Below, piece by piece: positions 28,240 to 38,389 of a stretch of DNA of 64,000 nt. The stretch comes from Clostridium collagenovorans DSM 3089 (lineage in GTDB: Bacteria; Bacillota; Clostridia; Clostridiales; Clostridiaceae). The position numbers and the translations under genes are program-made. Every line of letters begins with the position of its first letter. The first letter of the stretch is position 1. The stretch covers positions 744,001 through 808,000 of the forward strand of contig NZ_FQXP01000003.1 of assembly GCF_900130005.1 (NCBI RefSeq), given 5' to 3'. The notes below the pieces were generated by a model. That model saw nothing but the letters and a program-made list of their open reading frames with translations, was not told where the DNA came from and did no database searches.

Positions 28240-28264
28240 GATTTTACTTTATAAATAATTAATT

Positions 28265-28337
28265 AAAAGACCAACTTAAGTAGTTAACATAGTTTTATAT
28301 TCTATATAAACTCTGCTTAACTACAAGTTGGTCTTTT
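28265..28337. terminator. Bidirectional terminator with extended stem
   Basis: AAAAGACCAACTT (28265-28277) pairs with its complement at 28325-28337, and GTAGTTAA pairs with TTAACTAC inside it. A/T flanks serve both the flavin reductase gene and the convergent transglycosylase gene. Confidence 0.85.
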
Positions 28338-28363
28338 AATATTTTAAACTTAATTTTAGTTAT

Positions 28364-28918
28364 TTAGTACTCATAAAGCCTATTATAAATCTTATAATAA
28401 AATTTAACCTTCTTTACATAATCATCAGTTTCTTTAAATGGTATACTATGCAAATCTGTTCCGTTTCTTGAGTAATTAATATCCTTAAGCCATTTATTAA
28501 CATTTCCTCTTCCACCATTGTATGATGCTAAAACCAGATCTAAATTCTCTCCGAATTCTCCTTCTAAGTTTTTAAGGTACCATGTTCCTAACTTTATATT
28601 TATCTCTGGATCATATAAGCTCTCATCATTGAATTCAGTAATACCCATTTGATCCACTATCCACTTAGCTGTTGGTGGAGTAACTTGCATTAAGCCCTTT
28701 GCATTTTGTCTTGATGTAGCATTGCTATCAAAATTACTTTCAGCTTTTATTACTGAAAGAATTAAGTATGGATCAACATCATACTCTTTTGCATATTTGC
28801 TTACTATTTCTCCGTAATTATCAGAAAACATTCTTCTTCCAATACTTTTATAACTTAAAGCAGCTATTATCACAATGATGATTAAAAATAATGCAAATCT
28901 TTTTAAAAATTTTTTCAT
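28364..28918 (-). CDS. Membrane-anchored lytic transglycosylase (SLT domain)
   Basis: 184 residues. An N-terminal signal anchor (residues 7-22) precedes a goose-type/SLT lysozyme domain: YLILSVIKAESNFDS with catalytic glutamate E60, then NAKGLMQVTPPTAKWI near 77, and YNGGRGNVNKW near 133. Cleaves peptidoglycan outside the membrane. Such small SLT proteins are often found downstream of coaE/polA in clostridia. Gap to coaE is about 50 bp, so co-transcription is possible. Confidence 0.9.
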   Translation of the reverse strand: MKKFLKRFALFLIIIVIIAALSYKSIGRRMFSDNYGEIVSKYAKEYDVDPYLILSVIKAESNFDSNATSRQNAKGLMQVTPPTAKWIVDQMGITEFNDESLYDPEINIKLGTWYLKNLEGEFGENLDLVLASYNGGRGNVNKWLKDINYSRNGTDLHSIPFKETDDYVKKVKFYYKIYNRLYEY

Positions 28919-28969
28919 TCTTCCCCCTTAATAACTTTTAAAGGGTAAGTTTAAATAATGTCACCCTTA

Positions 28970-29587
28970 TTATGATTCAAAATAATTTAATTCCTTTAAA
29001 ATAAGATTTATCTTATTTTTAGTTATTTGGAAGTTTTTATTATTATTTATTATAAAGTCAACTTTTTTTCTTTTCTCATTTAAAGACATTTGAGCTTCTA
29101 TTCTCTTTAGTATTTCACCCTTTGTTAATTTATCTCTTTTTTTCACTCTTTTTATCTGCACTCTTTCCGGTATCCATACAAGAATGTTATAATCCATCTC
29201 TAAATGCAATCCTTGCTCAATTAAAGTTGGAGCATCTAATATACATAACTTACTATTATTCTTTTCATGTAATTGAAATTCAATATGTATCTCTTTCTTT
29301 ATATAAGGAATCATTATATTTTCTAATCTAAGCTTTCTTTCCTCTGTTTTAAATACATAAGCTCCCAATTCTCGTCTTTTTAGTTCATTATGCTCATCAA
29401 AAAATTCTTTGCCAAAACACTCTTTTATTTCTTCCTTTATTTCTGGATATTTATCCATTATACCTCTTGAAATAGCATCTGCATCTATAATAGGAATTCC
29501 TAAAGACTTTAGATAATTAGAGATAGTACTCTTACCAGAGCCTATTCCTCCCGTTAATCCTATCTTTAACATTTTATTTTGCTTCAT
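28970..29587 (-). CDS. coaE: Dephospho-CoA kinase
   Basis: About 205 residues. Final step of coenzyme A synthesis. P-loop GLTGGIGSGKSTISNYL, DADAISRGIM near residue 38, ILDAPTLIEQGL near 120 and WIPERVQIKRVKKRD are typical. The ATG at 29587 is chosen because GGAG lies 9 bases upstream; the ATG at 29572, just after the polA stop, and the ATG at 29602 are alternatives. Either way it is translationally coupled to polA. Confidence 0.93.
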   Translation of the reverse strand: MKQNKMLKIGLTGGIGSGKSTISNYLKSLGIPIIDADAISRGIMDKYPEIKEEIKECFGKEFFDEHNELKRRELGAYVFKTEERKLRLENIMIPYIKKEIHIEFQLHEKNNSKLCILDAPTLIEQGLHLEMDYNILVWIPERVQIKRVKKRDKLTKGEILKRIEAQMSLNEKRKKVDFIINNNKNFQITKNKINLILKELNYFES

Positions 29588-32210
29588 ACCAGTTGTCTCC
29601 ATAATTCAAGTCAACTTCTAAAGGAACACTAAGATTTATTGCATTTTCCATTTCTTCCTTTACAATTTTCTCAATTTCCTTAAGTTCTTCTTTATATACA
29701 TTTAGTATAAGTTCGTCATGAACTTGAAGTATTAATGTAGATTTTAGATTATTGCTTTCAAGCTTTCTTGAAACATTAACCATAGCTACCTTAATAATAT
29801 CTGCTGCACTTCCTTGAATTGGAGTGTTCATTGCAAGTCTTTCACCTAAAGCAACTACCATTTTTCTAGATGATGCAATCTCTGGTATAAATCTAATTCT
29901 ATTAAGTATAGTTGTAACCTTTTGAGTTTCTCTAGCTTCATCTTTTACCTTATCTAGGTATTCCTTTATTTTAGGGTATCTTTCTAAATAAGTATCTATA
30001 TATTCCTTAGCTTCCTTTTTAGTTATACCTAAATCTTTAGCTAAGCTAAAATCTCCTATACCATATACTATTCCAAAGTTAACAGCCTTAGCATTACTTC
30101 TCATGATAGATGTAACCTCTTCTACTGGTACTCTAAATACCTCTGAAGCAGTTTTTCTATGAATATCACTATGCTCTTTAAAAGCATTAATCATATTTTC
30201 ATCTCCTGCAATATGTGCAAGAACTCTTAGTTCTATTTGAGAGTAATCCGCAGAAAGTAGTACACATTCTTCACTATCTGGTATAAATACTTTTCTAATT
30301 TCTCTTCCCATTTCATACTTTATAGGTATATTCTGAAGATTAGGTTCTGTACTTGAAAGTCTTCCAGTAGTAGTAACTGTTTGATTAAAACTAGAATGAA
30401 TTTTTCCATCAATATCAATTACATTCTTAAGACCTTCTACATAAGTTGAATATATCTTAGTAAGTTGTCTATAGTATACTATCTTTTCTATGACAGGATG
30501 ACTATCCATAAGTTGTTCTAATACCTCAGCATCAGTTGAGTAACCTGTTTTTGTTTTCTTTTTAGCTGGTAAATCTAATTTCTCAAACAAAATTTTTCCA
30601 AGTTGCTTTGGTGATTTTATATTAAATTTCTCTCCGCATAAATCGTAAATTTCATTTTCCATAGAAGCTATTTCAATACTGAATTTTTCACTAAGTTCCT
30701 GTAGCTTCTCCTTATTCACCTTTATACCTTGTTTCTCCATAATTGCAATTACTTTTATTAAAGGCATTTCTACTTCATACATAAGTTCATTCATATTCAT
30801 TTCTGAAATTCTTTCCTTATAGTATGTGTAAAGCTCCTTTAAATAGAAGGCTTCTTTACTTCTATAATCTATGCTGCTTTCTTCTATATTATTATGTAAT
30901 ATACCCTCAATTAATGTTTTTAAAGAATATTCTTTTTTTCCTGGGTCTACTAAGTATGCAGCTATCTCAACATCAAATTTAATATCCTTAGGTCTAATTC
31001 CTAAGTTTATAAGCGAAGTATATATATGCTTTACATTATGAGAAATTAAACTTATATCTGTACTAGTAAAAAGTTCTCTAAGTAATACAATAACTTCTTC
31101 TTTGTTTTCATTTAAAAGTTCATTGATATTAATTACATAGTTATTTTCTTTATTGTTTATATATAGCTTATCTATAGAGGTTTTAGAGGTTATACTTCCA
31201 TCTAATATATCACCTAAAAGATAAACTTCACCCTCTAAATCATTAACAACCTTTTTTAAGCTTATAACTGCTTTAACTTCTTCTATTCTAATCTCTAATT
31301 CATCATGTGCCTCAACTTGTTCAGTTGAGCTTACTTCATTTAGCTCTGGTATTTTATTCAATATATTTTTAAACTGTAATCTTAAAAATATCTCTCTTAA
31401 GCCATCAACATCTAGTTCACTTTTAGACTTTATCTCCTCTAAATTCAAATCAATTGGAGCATCTAAAATTATAGTGGCAAGTTTCTTGCTCATAATAGCT
31501 TGTTCTTTATATTCTGTAAGGTTCTCTTTTAATTTTTTTCCACTTACCTTATCTATATTATCTAAAAGATTTTCTATAGTTCCATATTCTTGTATTAATT
31601 TAAATGCTGTTTTTTCACCTATCCCCGGTACCCCTGGAATATTATCAGATGTATCTCCCATTAATCCTTTTACATCTATAAATTCATTAGGTGTAATATT
31701 AAATTCTTCTATGAATTTATTTTTATCATAAACTTGAACTTCAGTTAATCCTTTTTTAGTTAAAACTACTTTCACATTATCTGTAGCTAATTGTAATGCA
31801 TCCCTATCTCCTGTAATTATGAAAGTTTCTATATCGTTTTTATCTGCAAATACAGAAAGTGTTCCTATTAAGTCATCACCTTCAAAACCTTCTTTTTCAA
31901 ATATACTAATTGAAAATTTTCTTAAAATGTCCTTAGCTATTGGAAACTGTTCTGCTAACTCAGGTGGCATCTTTTTTCTACCAGCTTTATACTCTGTATA
32001 TTCTGTATGCCTAAAAGTAGGACCTTTTTTATCAAAAGCTACCACTATATAATCAGGTTTATAATCCTCTTTTATTTTTATTAACATATTAGTAAATCCA
32101 TAAAGAGCATTAGTATGTAACCCCTCTGAATTAGTAAGTAGTCTCATGGAAAAATACGCTCTATACAATAAACTATTCCCATCTAAAATAACTAATCTTT
32201 CTTTACTCAA
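29574..32210 (-). CDS. polA: DNA polymerase I
   Basis: 878 residues. N-terminal 5'-nuclease domain (ILDGNSLLYRAYFSM, GDRDALQLA, DTSDNIPGVPGIGEKTA), a middle 3'-5' exonuclease-like domain and a C-terminal polymerase domain (SADYSQIELRVLAHIAGD, RSNAKAVNFGIVYGI, LQVHDELIL). The exonuclease domain lacks the D-x-E motif expected near residue 330 (it reads YLLGDILDG) and the aspartate after the N-x-x-x motif (SHNVKHIYTS), so proofreading is probably absent, as in Bacillus-type Pol I. Roles are Okazaki fragment maturation and repair synthesis. Confidence 0.96.
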   Translation of the reverse strand: MSKERLVILDGNSLLYRAYFSMRLLTNSEGLHTNALYGFTNMLIKIKEDYKPDYIVVAFDKKGPTFRHTEYTEYKAGRKKMPPELAEQFPIAKDILRKFSISIFEKEGFEGDDLIGTLSVFADKNDIETFIITGDRDALQLATDNVKVVLTKKGLTEVQVYDKNKFIEEFNITPNEFIDVKGLMGDTSDNIPGVPGIGEKTAFKLIQEYGTIENLLDNIDKVSGKKLKENLTEYKEQAIMSKKLATIILDAPIDLNLEEIKSKSELDVDGLREIFLRLQFKNILNKIPELNEVSSTEQVEAHDELEIRIEEVKAVISLKKVVNDLEGEVYLLGDILDGSITSKTSIDKLYINNKENNYVININELLNENKEEVIVLLRELFTSTDISLISHNVKHIYTSLINLGIRPKDIKFDVEIAAYLVDPGKKEYSLKTLIEGILHNNIEESSIDYRSKEAFYLKELYTYYKERISEMNMNELMYEVEMPLIKVIAIMEKQGIKVNKEKLQELSEKFSIEIASMENEIYDLCGEKFNIKSPKQLGKILFEKLDLPAKKKTKTGYSTDAEVLEQLMDSHPVIEKIVYYRQLTKIYSTYVEGLKNVIDIDGKIHSSFNQTVTTTGRLSSTEPNLQNIPIKYEMGREIRKVFIPDSEECVLLSADYSQIELRVLAHIAGDENMINAFKEHSDIHRKTASEVFRVPVEEVTSIMRSNAKAVNFGIVYGIGDFSLAKDLGITKKEAKEYIDTYLERYPKIKEYLDKVKDEARETQKVTTILNRIRFIPEIASSRKMVVALGERLAMNTPIQGSAADIIKVAMVNVSRKLESNNLKSTLILQVHDELILNVYKEELKEIEKIVKEEMENAINLSVPLEVDLNYGDNWYEAK

Positions 32211-32429
32211 ATTTATCGCCTACCTTCTTCGCGTAACCTAAATACTTTATTAACTATTATTAACTTTTAATATGTACTTAAGATTACCTAACTTTAAACT
32301 TTAATTTAATAAAAGTCATAAATATAGTTTATCATTATTTTTATATGCTACACAATAGTATTATTCCGCTCTTGCTCATTAATACTCTCTATAATTTTCT
32401 AAAAGACTCTTTATTAATATATAATACCC

Positions 32430-32468
32430 AAAAAAGGTAATTCTGAATAACTCAAAATTACCTTTTTT
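32430..32468 (-). terminator. Terminator of glsA
   Basis: Arms at 32430-32442 (AAAAAAGGTAATT) and 32456-32468 are fully complementary; the minus-strand product ends in a U-run. The 32211-32429 gap upstream of polA holds no recognised element. Confidence 0.85.
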
Positions 32469-32492
32469 AAAAATTTTCATTCAATTCTTTAT

Positions 32493-33410
32493 TTAGAAAA
32501 TACTTAAGTCAAACTCCTTAGATAAAGCTTCTAGAACTTTTAATCCCGCTATACTATTTCCATGGTCATCTAAAGAAGGTCCAAATACCCCAATTCCCAT
32601 TCTTCTAGTAACAGCACCTAATATACCACCGCCAACTCCACTTTTAGATGGAATTCCAACATGAACTGCATATTTTCCTGAACCATCATACATACCACAA
32701 GTAACCATAATTGTTTTTATAATTCTTGATACTTCTCTTGATATTACTCTCTCATCATTCCACGGCATTACCCCTGCATTTGCAAGCACAGCACCTATTC
32801 TAGCTATATCTCTACATGTAACTTCTATAGAACAAACTCTAAAATATACATCTAGAACTTCTTCAACATCACCTTCTATTACTCCTGTGCTTTTCATAAA
32901 ATATGCCAAGGCTCTATTTCTATCTCCTGTAGCTTTTTCTGATTTATATACCTCTTCATTGACACTGATAGTATCATTACCAGTTATCTTTTTCATGAAT
33001 CTTAAAATTCTTTCAAACTTTTCTTCAGGACTATTTCCATTTATTAAAGAAACTATTGCAATAGCTCCTGAGTTTATCATTGGATTCAAAGGAATATTTC
33101 TATCATGGCCTTCTAAATTAGTTATAGAGTTAAAGGGTTGTTCCGTTGGTTCCATTCCAACCTTAGAAAAAACATAATCCTTACCATTATCACATATAGC
33201 TACCATCAAAGTTATAACCTTAGAAATACTTTGAATTGTAAACTTTGTTTTATAATCTCCTGCAAAAAACTCCTCACCATCTAAGGTTGTAACACAAATT
33301 CCTACTGCATCTCTATCACCCTTTGCAAGCTCTGGTATATATGATGCTACTTGTCCCTCTATTGTCCATTTTCTCGTATCTTTAATTATGTTATCTAATA
33401 TTCTTTGCAT
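32493..33410 (-). CDS. glsA: Glutaminase
   Basis: 305 residues. Hydrolyses glutamine to glutamate and ammonia. Beta-lactamase-like fold with the catalytic Ser-x-x-Lys in FTIQSISKVITL (near residue 60), GHDRNIPLNPMINSGAIAI near 104, and KSGVGGGILGAVTRRMGIGVFGP near the C-terminus. Monocistronic with its own terminator. In several clostridia glutaminase contributes to acid resistance; that role here is inference only. Confidence 0.95.
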   Translation of the reverse strand: MQRILDNIIKDTRKWTIEGQVASYIPELAKGDRDAVGICVTTLDGEEFFAGDYKTKFTIQSISKVITLMVAICDNGKDYVFSKVGMEPTEQPFNSITNLEGHDRNIPLNPMINSGAIAIVSLINGNSPEEKFERILRFMKKITGNDTISVNEEVYKSEKATGDRNRALAYFMKSTGVIEGDVEEVLDVYFRVCSIEVTCRDIARIGAVLANAGVMPWNDERVISREVSRIIKTIMVTCGMYDGSGKYAVHVGIPSKSGVGGGILGAVTRRMGIGVFGPSLDDHGNSIAGLKVLEALSKEFDLSIF

Positions 33411-33630
33411 ATTAACTCACCCTTTTGTATTTAAAATTATACAATGTCTTTTATGTATATCCATACTTATTATATATACTTTTATGGTACTTTGTAAACA
33501 ATCCAATTATTATTAATTTTTAAGCCTTATAAAAGTAATTATAACTCTTTTAAAGGATTTTTATAAAAGAAATCATAATAAATAGACTCCGCTCATATTT
33601 TAATATATACAATTATTTAGGAGTGATTTT

Positions 33631-34089
33631 ATGAAAAAATTGATTTCACTTTTTATAATAATAGTTATGAGTATCTCTTTATTAGGTTGTAAGAGTACCT
33701 TTACTACAGAAAAACCCGGTAAAGACTATTATACTAAAAAGTTAATCTCTGATTTGTCTACATATGAAAACTGTCATAGCAATGCAGTATATATGAATTT
33801 TTACAAAGGAAAAAGGCTTGAAGTAGATGAACTATTGACAGCACGTAAATTTCTTAAGTATCTACAACCTGAAAACTTTATAGCTAAACCAGAGGATCTA
33901 CCAGATATGCCTATGTATAAAATGTATTTTACCTTTGAAAATAGTAAATATGTTTTAAACATTTACAATCAAAAATATATATCAATTTATCCTTGGGACG
34001 GAGAATATGAAATGGATTTTATTGACATAAGTAATTGCTATACATCCTATAATTTATTTTCTTTATGTGAATATATTTTTGATAAATAA
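33631..34089 (+). CDS. Putative lipoprotein of unknown function
   Basis: 152 residues. A lipoprotein signal peptide ends at a lipobox (SLLGCKS, cysteine 20). The mature part is soluble and rich in aromatic residues (YPWDGEYEMDFIDI, MYKMYFTFENSKYVLNIYNQKY) and lacks a recognised catalytic motif. It may correspond to a small clostridial DUF family (possibly DUF4883), which is uncertain. It has AGGAGTGA before the ATG. Single gene, convergent with the MFS transporter, sharing a bidirectional hairpin terminator. Confidence 0.75.
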   Translation: MKKLISLFIIIVMSISLLGCKSTFTTEKPGKDYYTKKLISDLSTYENCHSNAVYMNFYKGKRLEVDELLTARKFLKYLQPENFIAKPEDLPDMPMYKMYFTFENSKYVLNIYNQKYISIYPWDGEYEMDFIDISNCYTSYNLFSLCEYIFDK

Positions 34090-34103
34090 CATCTTATATT
34101 AAA

Positions 34104-34150
34104 AAAGTAGTATATAAATATTTATTGATAAAATATTTATATACTACTTT
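34104..34150. terminator. Bidirectional terminator
   Basis: A 20-bp perfect inverted repeat: arm 34104-34123 beginning AAAGTAGTATATAAATA, complement at 34131-34150, with A and T runs outside. Serves the lipoprotein gene and possibly the transporter. Confidence 0.8.
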
Positions 34151-34227
34151 AATACATTTTTAATACATCCTTCAAAGAATTAAACAAGAAAAATTTCTAT
34201 TTAAAGTATTCCAAAATCTATTGTATC

Positions 34228-35433
34228 TTAACCTTCACAGGATGACTTCTTATTTGGCAAGCCTAAAGCTGCTATTACTGATGCAGTTAAATTTCCTACT
34301 ATAGCAATAAAAAATACATATTTATAGGATGCTGACCACAATACCCCTATAGCTAATGGAATTATGAAACTTAAGGCATTAGCTACTGATGATAATAACC
34401 CTAAAATCAACACCCCATTACTATCTTCAAAACAATCAAAAAAGTATGCAAAGGAAATTGGTGCGAATATATCCTTTATCATGGTTAATACAATGCCAAT
34501 AATAAAAAGTGTTACACTATTAGTAACCATAAAGATAGCTGCCGGAAGTATGTCAAAGGCTAAATCAAATACATATACCCACTTTCTTCCGAATTCATCA
34601 GATAAGCTTCCTATTATAAGCGCACAAATTGAATTAATTATAGTTATAGCCCCAAACATAGTCATTATATTAGATGTGGATATACCTAAGGATGTTCCTA
34701 AAAGCGGTACAAAGTTTAGGGTTGTAGCATAAGTAGTAGTAGCAATTTCTACAATTAAAAAAATCCAAAATCGTCTATCTTTCAAAATAGTATTTATTGA
34801 ATTTCTATTTAACTTATCTTTGCAATGCTCCTCTTCATTTTCTTCTTTCATAAAACTTGTTTTTTTATAACTTCTAAAAATAAGTATACACGGTATAATA
34901 AACATAAAGCTAAATATTGTATAAAAAGAACCTATATTAAACTTACTAATATATACACTTCCTAAAAATAATCCTATAGATATAGCTCCAAATAAAAATA
35001 AATCTCTTAAAGCAAAAAATTTCCCTCTATTTTCTTCCGGTAAACTATAGTTAATAGAATTTCCAAAAGAAAAGTTGAAAATAGTTCTACCTAATACTAT
35101 AATAATTAAAAACATAAATATAATAACTGAATTTTTCGAAGTTGCTCCTGTTAAAAAACCTCCTAAAAGACTTAAGACCATAGCAAACACCGCTATTTTA
35201 TAAGGATTTATTTTTCTAGTTAAATATGCTACAAATGCAGGTAAAAATATATGAATTACATTTATAATAGATAAAAATATTCCATAGGATGATTCATTAA
35301 ATCCCTTATATTCTAGTAATAAAGGAATTATTTTTTCAAAGGGTCCATTAACTATAAAAAAAGCAAAATAAATTAAATATACATTTAAGTATTTATAATT
35401 TATAACTTTTTTATAAGATTTTATAAAGTTCAT
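34228..35433 (-). CDS. Major facilitator superfamily transporter
   Basis: 401 residues from the ATG at 35433, 4 bases after AAGGAGGAG. About 12 hydrophobic segments. LTRKINPYKIAVFAMVLSLLGG (loop 2-3 motif region) and GSLSDEFGRKWVYVFDLAFD (the loop 8-9 copy of the G-x-L-x-D-x-x-G-R-x motif) mark the MFS fold. The substrate cannot be told. Monocistronic. The ATG further upstream is less well supported. Confidence 0.85.
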   Translation of the reverse strand: MNFIKSYKKVINYKYLNVYLIYFAFFIVNGPFEKIIPLLLEYKGFNESSYGIFLSIINVIHIFLPAFVAYLTRKINPYKIAVFAMVLSLLGGFLTGATSKNSVIIFMFLIIIVLGRTIFNFSFGNSINYSLPEENRGKFFALRDLFLFGAISIGLFLGSVYISKFNIGSFYTIFSFMFIIPCILIFRSYKKTSFMKEENEEEHCKDKLNRNSINTILKDRRFWIFLIVEIATTTYATTLNFVPLLGTSLGISTSNIMTMFGAITIINSICALIIGSLSDEFGRKWVYVFDLAFDILPAAIFMVTNSVTLFIIGIVLTMIKDIFAPISFAYFFDCFEDSNGVLILGLLSSVANALSFIIPLAIGVLWSASYKYVFFIAIVGNLTASVIAALGLPNKKSSCEG

Positions 35434-35805
35434 GTTTCTCCTCCTTTTTAAAGCTATAAAATTCATTTTATTATATTGTATAAATTATATTTTGAAATTT
35501 TTTACCTTATATAGATTTTAGATATGTGTTTTATTTAATAATATTTTTTATTTACTATATTCTTAAATTCACTACATACTTACACACTTACTCTTTGAGT
35601 TATTAATAAAGTTTATATTTATTAACTTTAAAATAATTTTTTCTATGTCTTTTATCATATCATTTTTTATCATATAATGAAATATTTACATGTTTAATTT
35701 TGTATATAAAAAGCTTATACATGATATTTAATTCCTTAAATAATCATATATAAGCTTTATGCTTTATATTTACTTAATTAAATTGTACTAGCTGTACTTA
35801 AAATC
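35434..35805. other. Intergenic region upstream of the MFS gene
   Basis: About 370 bases, AT-rich, no gene. It holds the minus-strand promoter area of the transporter and, at 35708-35760, the terminator of the methyltransferase gene. Nothing else was recognised. Confidence 0.6.
35708..35760 (-). terminator. Terminator of the methyltransferase gene
   Basis: AAAGCTTATACATGAT and its near complement (ATCATATATAAGCTTT) form a stem around an AT-rich loop; a short U-rich tract follows on the minus strand. Stem is AT-rich, so strength is moderate. Confidence 0.6.
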
Positions 35806-36870
35806 TTAATATTGAATAGGATACTTACCATAAATTCTTGCAGCATCCATCATAGCCTTTATATTTTCTACTGGAGCACCTATTGGTATTTGGCACCCAG
35901 TACTTAATACAAATCCTTGTTTGCTATCATAAGCTTCCATTATACACTTTTTTGAAGCTTCCATTACATCCTGAGTAGTACCATTTCTCATAATATTCAC
36001 AGGATCTACATTTCCAGCTATGCACACCTTTTCACCAAGTACTTTTTTAGCTTTTGATAAATCTTCCACATTATCTATACTAAAACTAGTTACCCCTGTT
36101 TCTAAAATACTTTCCCAAAGGTCTGCGCTTTTACCGCATATATGAATACTTGTACCCATTCCAGTTAACTCTCTCATTTTATCAACACATTTTTTCTGAT
36201 ATGGCATAGAAAATTCTTTATATTTTTTCAAACTAATCATACTTGTAGATGAGATTGGGTCAGACATTCCTAAGCCTACACCCATACTAGCAAATTGTTC
36301 AATTATCCTTAAATTAGTTTCAGTAACTACCTCTAAAAGAACATGTACCTTTTCTGGGTATTTTATCATACCCTTCATTAAATTCTCTGTACCTACAACC
36401 GCTGCTGCTGCACTTAATGGTCCAGCTATATCACTGCCTACTTCTACTAAATGTCCTATTCTCTTTATAACTTTTCCTAAGGCCTCAAAGGCTAAAGGCA
36501 ATTTACCATCCTTAAGTGGATTAGCTGGAGATAAATTATCAGCCTCTCTAATGTCCTTTAATACCGGTTCTTCTAAATAGGAAATTCCATTTGTAGGATA
36601 AGCAATTTTACTTCCTAAAGCTTCAGCTACTCCTCTTAATGTAGTTCCAACTCCGACACTATCATGTCCTATTTTTTCAAATAAGAATACTTCAAGATCA
36701 GCAATTTTATCTGCTGAATGATAATATTCAGATGTTGTAACTCCCATAAGATTTGCCATAGTAACACCCATAGAAGGCATACATGGTATTCTGTCTATTT
36801 CTTCTCCCTTTGAAAATGCTTCCATTCTCTCTCTAGGAGTCATCTTATCCTTCATAATTTCGCAATTCAC
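35806..36870 (-). CDS. Uroporphyrinogen-decarboxylase-family methyltransferase (MtaA/CmuA-like)
   Basis: 354 residues from a GTG that has GGAGGGGA 8 bases upstream. UROD fold with MTPRERMEAFSKGEEIDRIPC at the N-terminus. Candidate zinc ligands lie in SIHICGKS (His-x-Cys near residue 245) and STGCQIPIGAP (Cys near 327), the H-x-C...C pattern of MtaA/MtbA-type methylcobamide:thiol methyltransferases rather than true HemE, which lacks it. It likely moves methyl groups between a corrinoid protein and a thiol or other acceptor. It is paired with an NhaC-type carrier. No corrinoid protein is encoded nearby. Confidence 0.75.
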   Translation of the reverse strand: MNCEIMKDKMTPRERMEAFSKGEEIDRIPCMPSMGVTMANLMGVTTSEYYHSADKIADLEVFLFEKIGHDSVGVGTTLRGVAEALGSKIAYPTNGISYLEEPVLKDIREADNLSPANPLKDGKLPLAFEALGKVIKRIGHLVEVGSDIAGPLSAAAAVVGTENLMKGMIKYPEKVHVLLEVVTETNLRIIEQFASMGVGLGMSDPISSTSMISLKKYKEFSMPYQKKCVDKMRELTGMGTSIHICGKSADLWESILETGVTSFSIDNVEDLSKAKKVLGEKVCIAGNVDPVNIMRNGTTQDVMEASKKCIMEAYDSKQGFVLSTGCQIPIGAPVENIKAMMDAARIYGKYPIQY

Positions 36871-36897
36871 TGTAATCCCCTCCTAAATAATATGATT

Positions 36898-38190
36898 TTA
36901 GAATTTTTTAATAGCTATTGCTATTAATGTTATAGCCCCTAATAAATATGGATAAAATAAAAATTGCATTATTTGAAATGAACTTATACCTGCTAAACTA
37001 GAAGCCATTAAAAGTTGTGCACCATAAGGAATGATACCTTGGAAAACACATGAAAATATATCTAATATACTTGCAAGTTTTTTAGGTTCAATATTATACT
37101 CTTCTCCAACCTCTTTAGCTATAGGTCCGGTCATTACTATTGAAACTGTATTGTTAGCAGTACACATATCAACTATACTAACAAGTAAAGCTATACCTAA
37201 TTTAGCACCACGCTCATCCTTAATTCTAGATTTTATTATACTTATTATGTATTCTATCCCTCCGTTGTCTTTAATGATTTCAACAGTACCTGCAACTAAT
37301 ATAGTTATTATAATAAGTTCTCCCATATTCAACATACCTGCAGATATGGAACCTACTAATCCCCATATATCAAAACTTCCTGTAAAAATTCCTATTAGAC
37401 CTGAAACCAAAGTTCCACATGTTAAGACTATTAATACATTTAAACCTGATAAGGCCCCACCTAAAACTAAAATATAAGGAAGTATTTTTATTAAACTATA
37501 AGCATACTCGCCCTCTAAAGTAACTGTTCCTTTACCACCTAATATAAATAAAAGCATAATGCTTATTATAGCCGCTGGAAGTGCAAGTTTGAAGTTAACT
37601 TTAAATTTATCCTTCATTTCACTCCCTTGAGTTCTTGCCGCTGCAATAGTAGTATCAGAAATCATTGAAAGGTTGTCCCCGAACATAGAGCCTCCAACTA
37701 CAGCTGCTACTATTAAAGCTACTGGAGCACCTAATTTTTCAGCAATAAGCACCGCTACTGGTGTTAAAGCTACCAAAGTTCCTATTGAAGTTCCTATTGA
37801 AGTTGATATGAAACATGCTATTATAAATATGCCAACTATCATTATATTGGGAGGAAGTACTGAAAGGCCTAGATTTACTGTAGATTCAACTGCGCCCATA
37901 TCCTTTGCAACCTGTGCAAAGGAACCTGCTAAAATAAATATCATGCACATAAGTATTATGTCCATGTTACCAGCACCTTTACAAAATACTTGTAACTTTT
38001 CTTCTACATTTTTCTTTCTATTCATTGTTAAAGCAATTATAGTTGAGATTAAAAATGCCACACTTACAGGCATCTTATAAAAGTCCTTAGTAATTATAGA
38101 ACTTGCCAAGTATACCACTAAAAAAGCTCCTAGAGGTATTAATGCCCAAGGATTTGCCTTAACCTTGCTTTTAATTTTTGTTTCTTCCAT
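36898..38190 (-). CDS. NhaC-family Na+/H+ antiporter-like carrier
   Basis: 430 residues with about 11 transmembrane segments. Conserved motifs include GTSIGTLVALTPVAV (near residue 130), GGSMFGDNLSMISDTTIAAA (near 165) and CTANNTVSIVMTGPIAKEV (near 340), typical of the NhaC/TC 2.A.35 group. Members exchange Na+ or organic acids for H+. It lies 27 bp upstream of the methyltransferase gene on the same strand, so it may import that enzyme's substrate; this is inference. Confidence 0.85.
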   Translation of the reverse strand: MEETKIKSKVKANPWALIPLGAFLVVYLASSIITKDFYKMPVSVAFLISTIIALTMNRKKNVEEKLQVFCKGAGNMDIILMCMIFILAGSFAQVAKDMGAVESTVNLGLSVLPPNIMIVGIFIIACFISTSIGTSIGTLVALTPVAVLIAEKLGAPVALIVAAVVGGSMFGDNLSMISDTTIAAARTQGSEMKDKFKVNFKLALPAAIISIMLLFILGGKGTVTLEGEYAYSLIKILPYILVLGGALSGLNVLIVLTCGTLVSGLIGIFTGSFDIWGLVGSISAGMLNMGELIIITILVAGTVEIIKDNGGIEYIISIIKSRIKDERGAKLGIALLVSIVDMCTANNTVSIVMTGPIAKEVGEEYNIEPKKLASILDIFSCVFQGIIPYGAQLLMASSLAGISSFQIMQFLFYPYLLGAITLIAIAIKKF

Positions 38191-38389
38191 TTAATAAAAT
38201 CTCCTTTAATAATAATTTCTTTTGTTTTAAAACAAAGTCTAGTAGATTAATCCATCTATATTGTAGTATTACTTTTATAGAAAATAAACACATATTTAAA
38301 TACAGTATAAGAAAATATTTATCTATAGATTTTACATATAATATTTTATATTTTAAAATATGTTATTTAAAACCTTTTTACGCAAAAAT

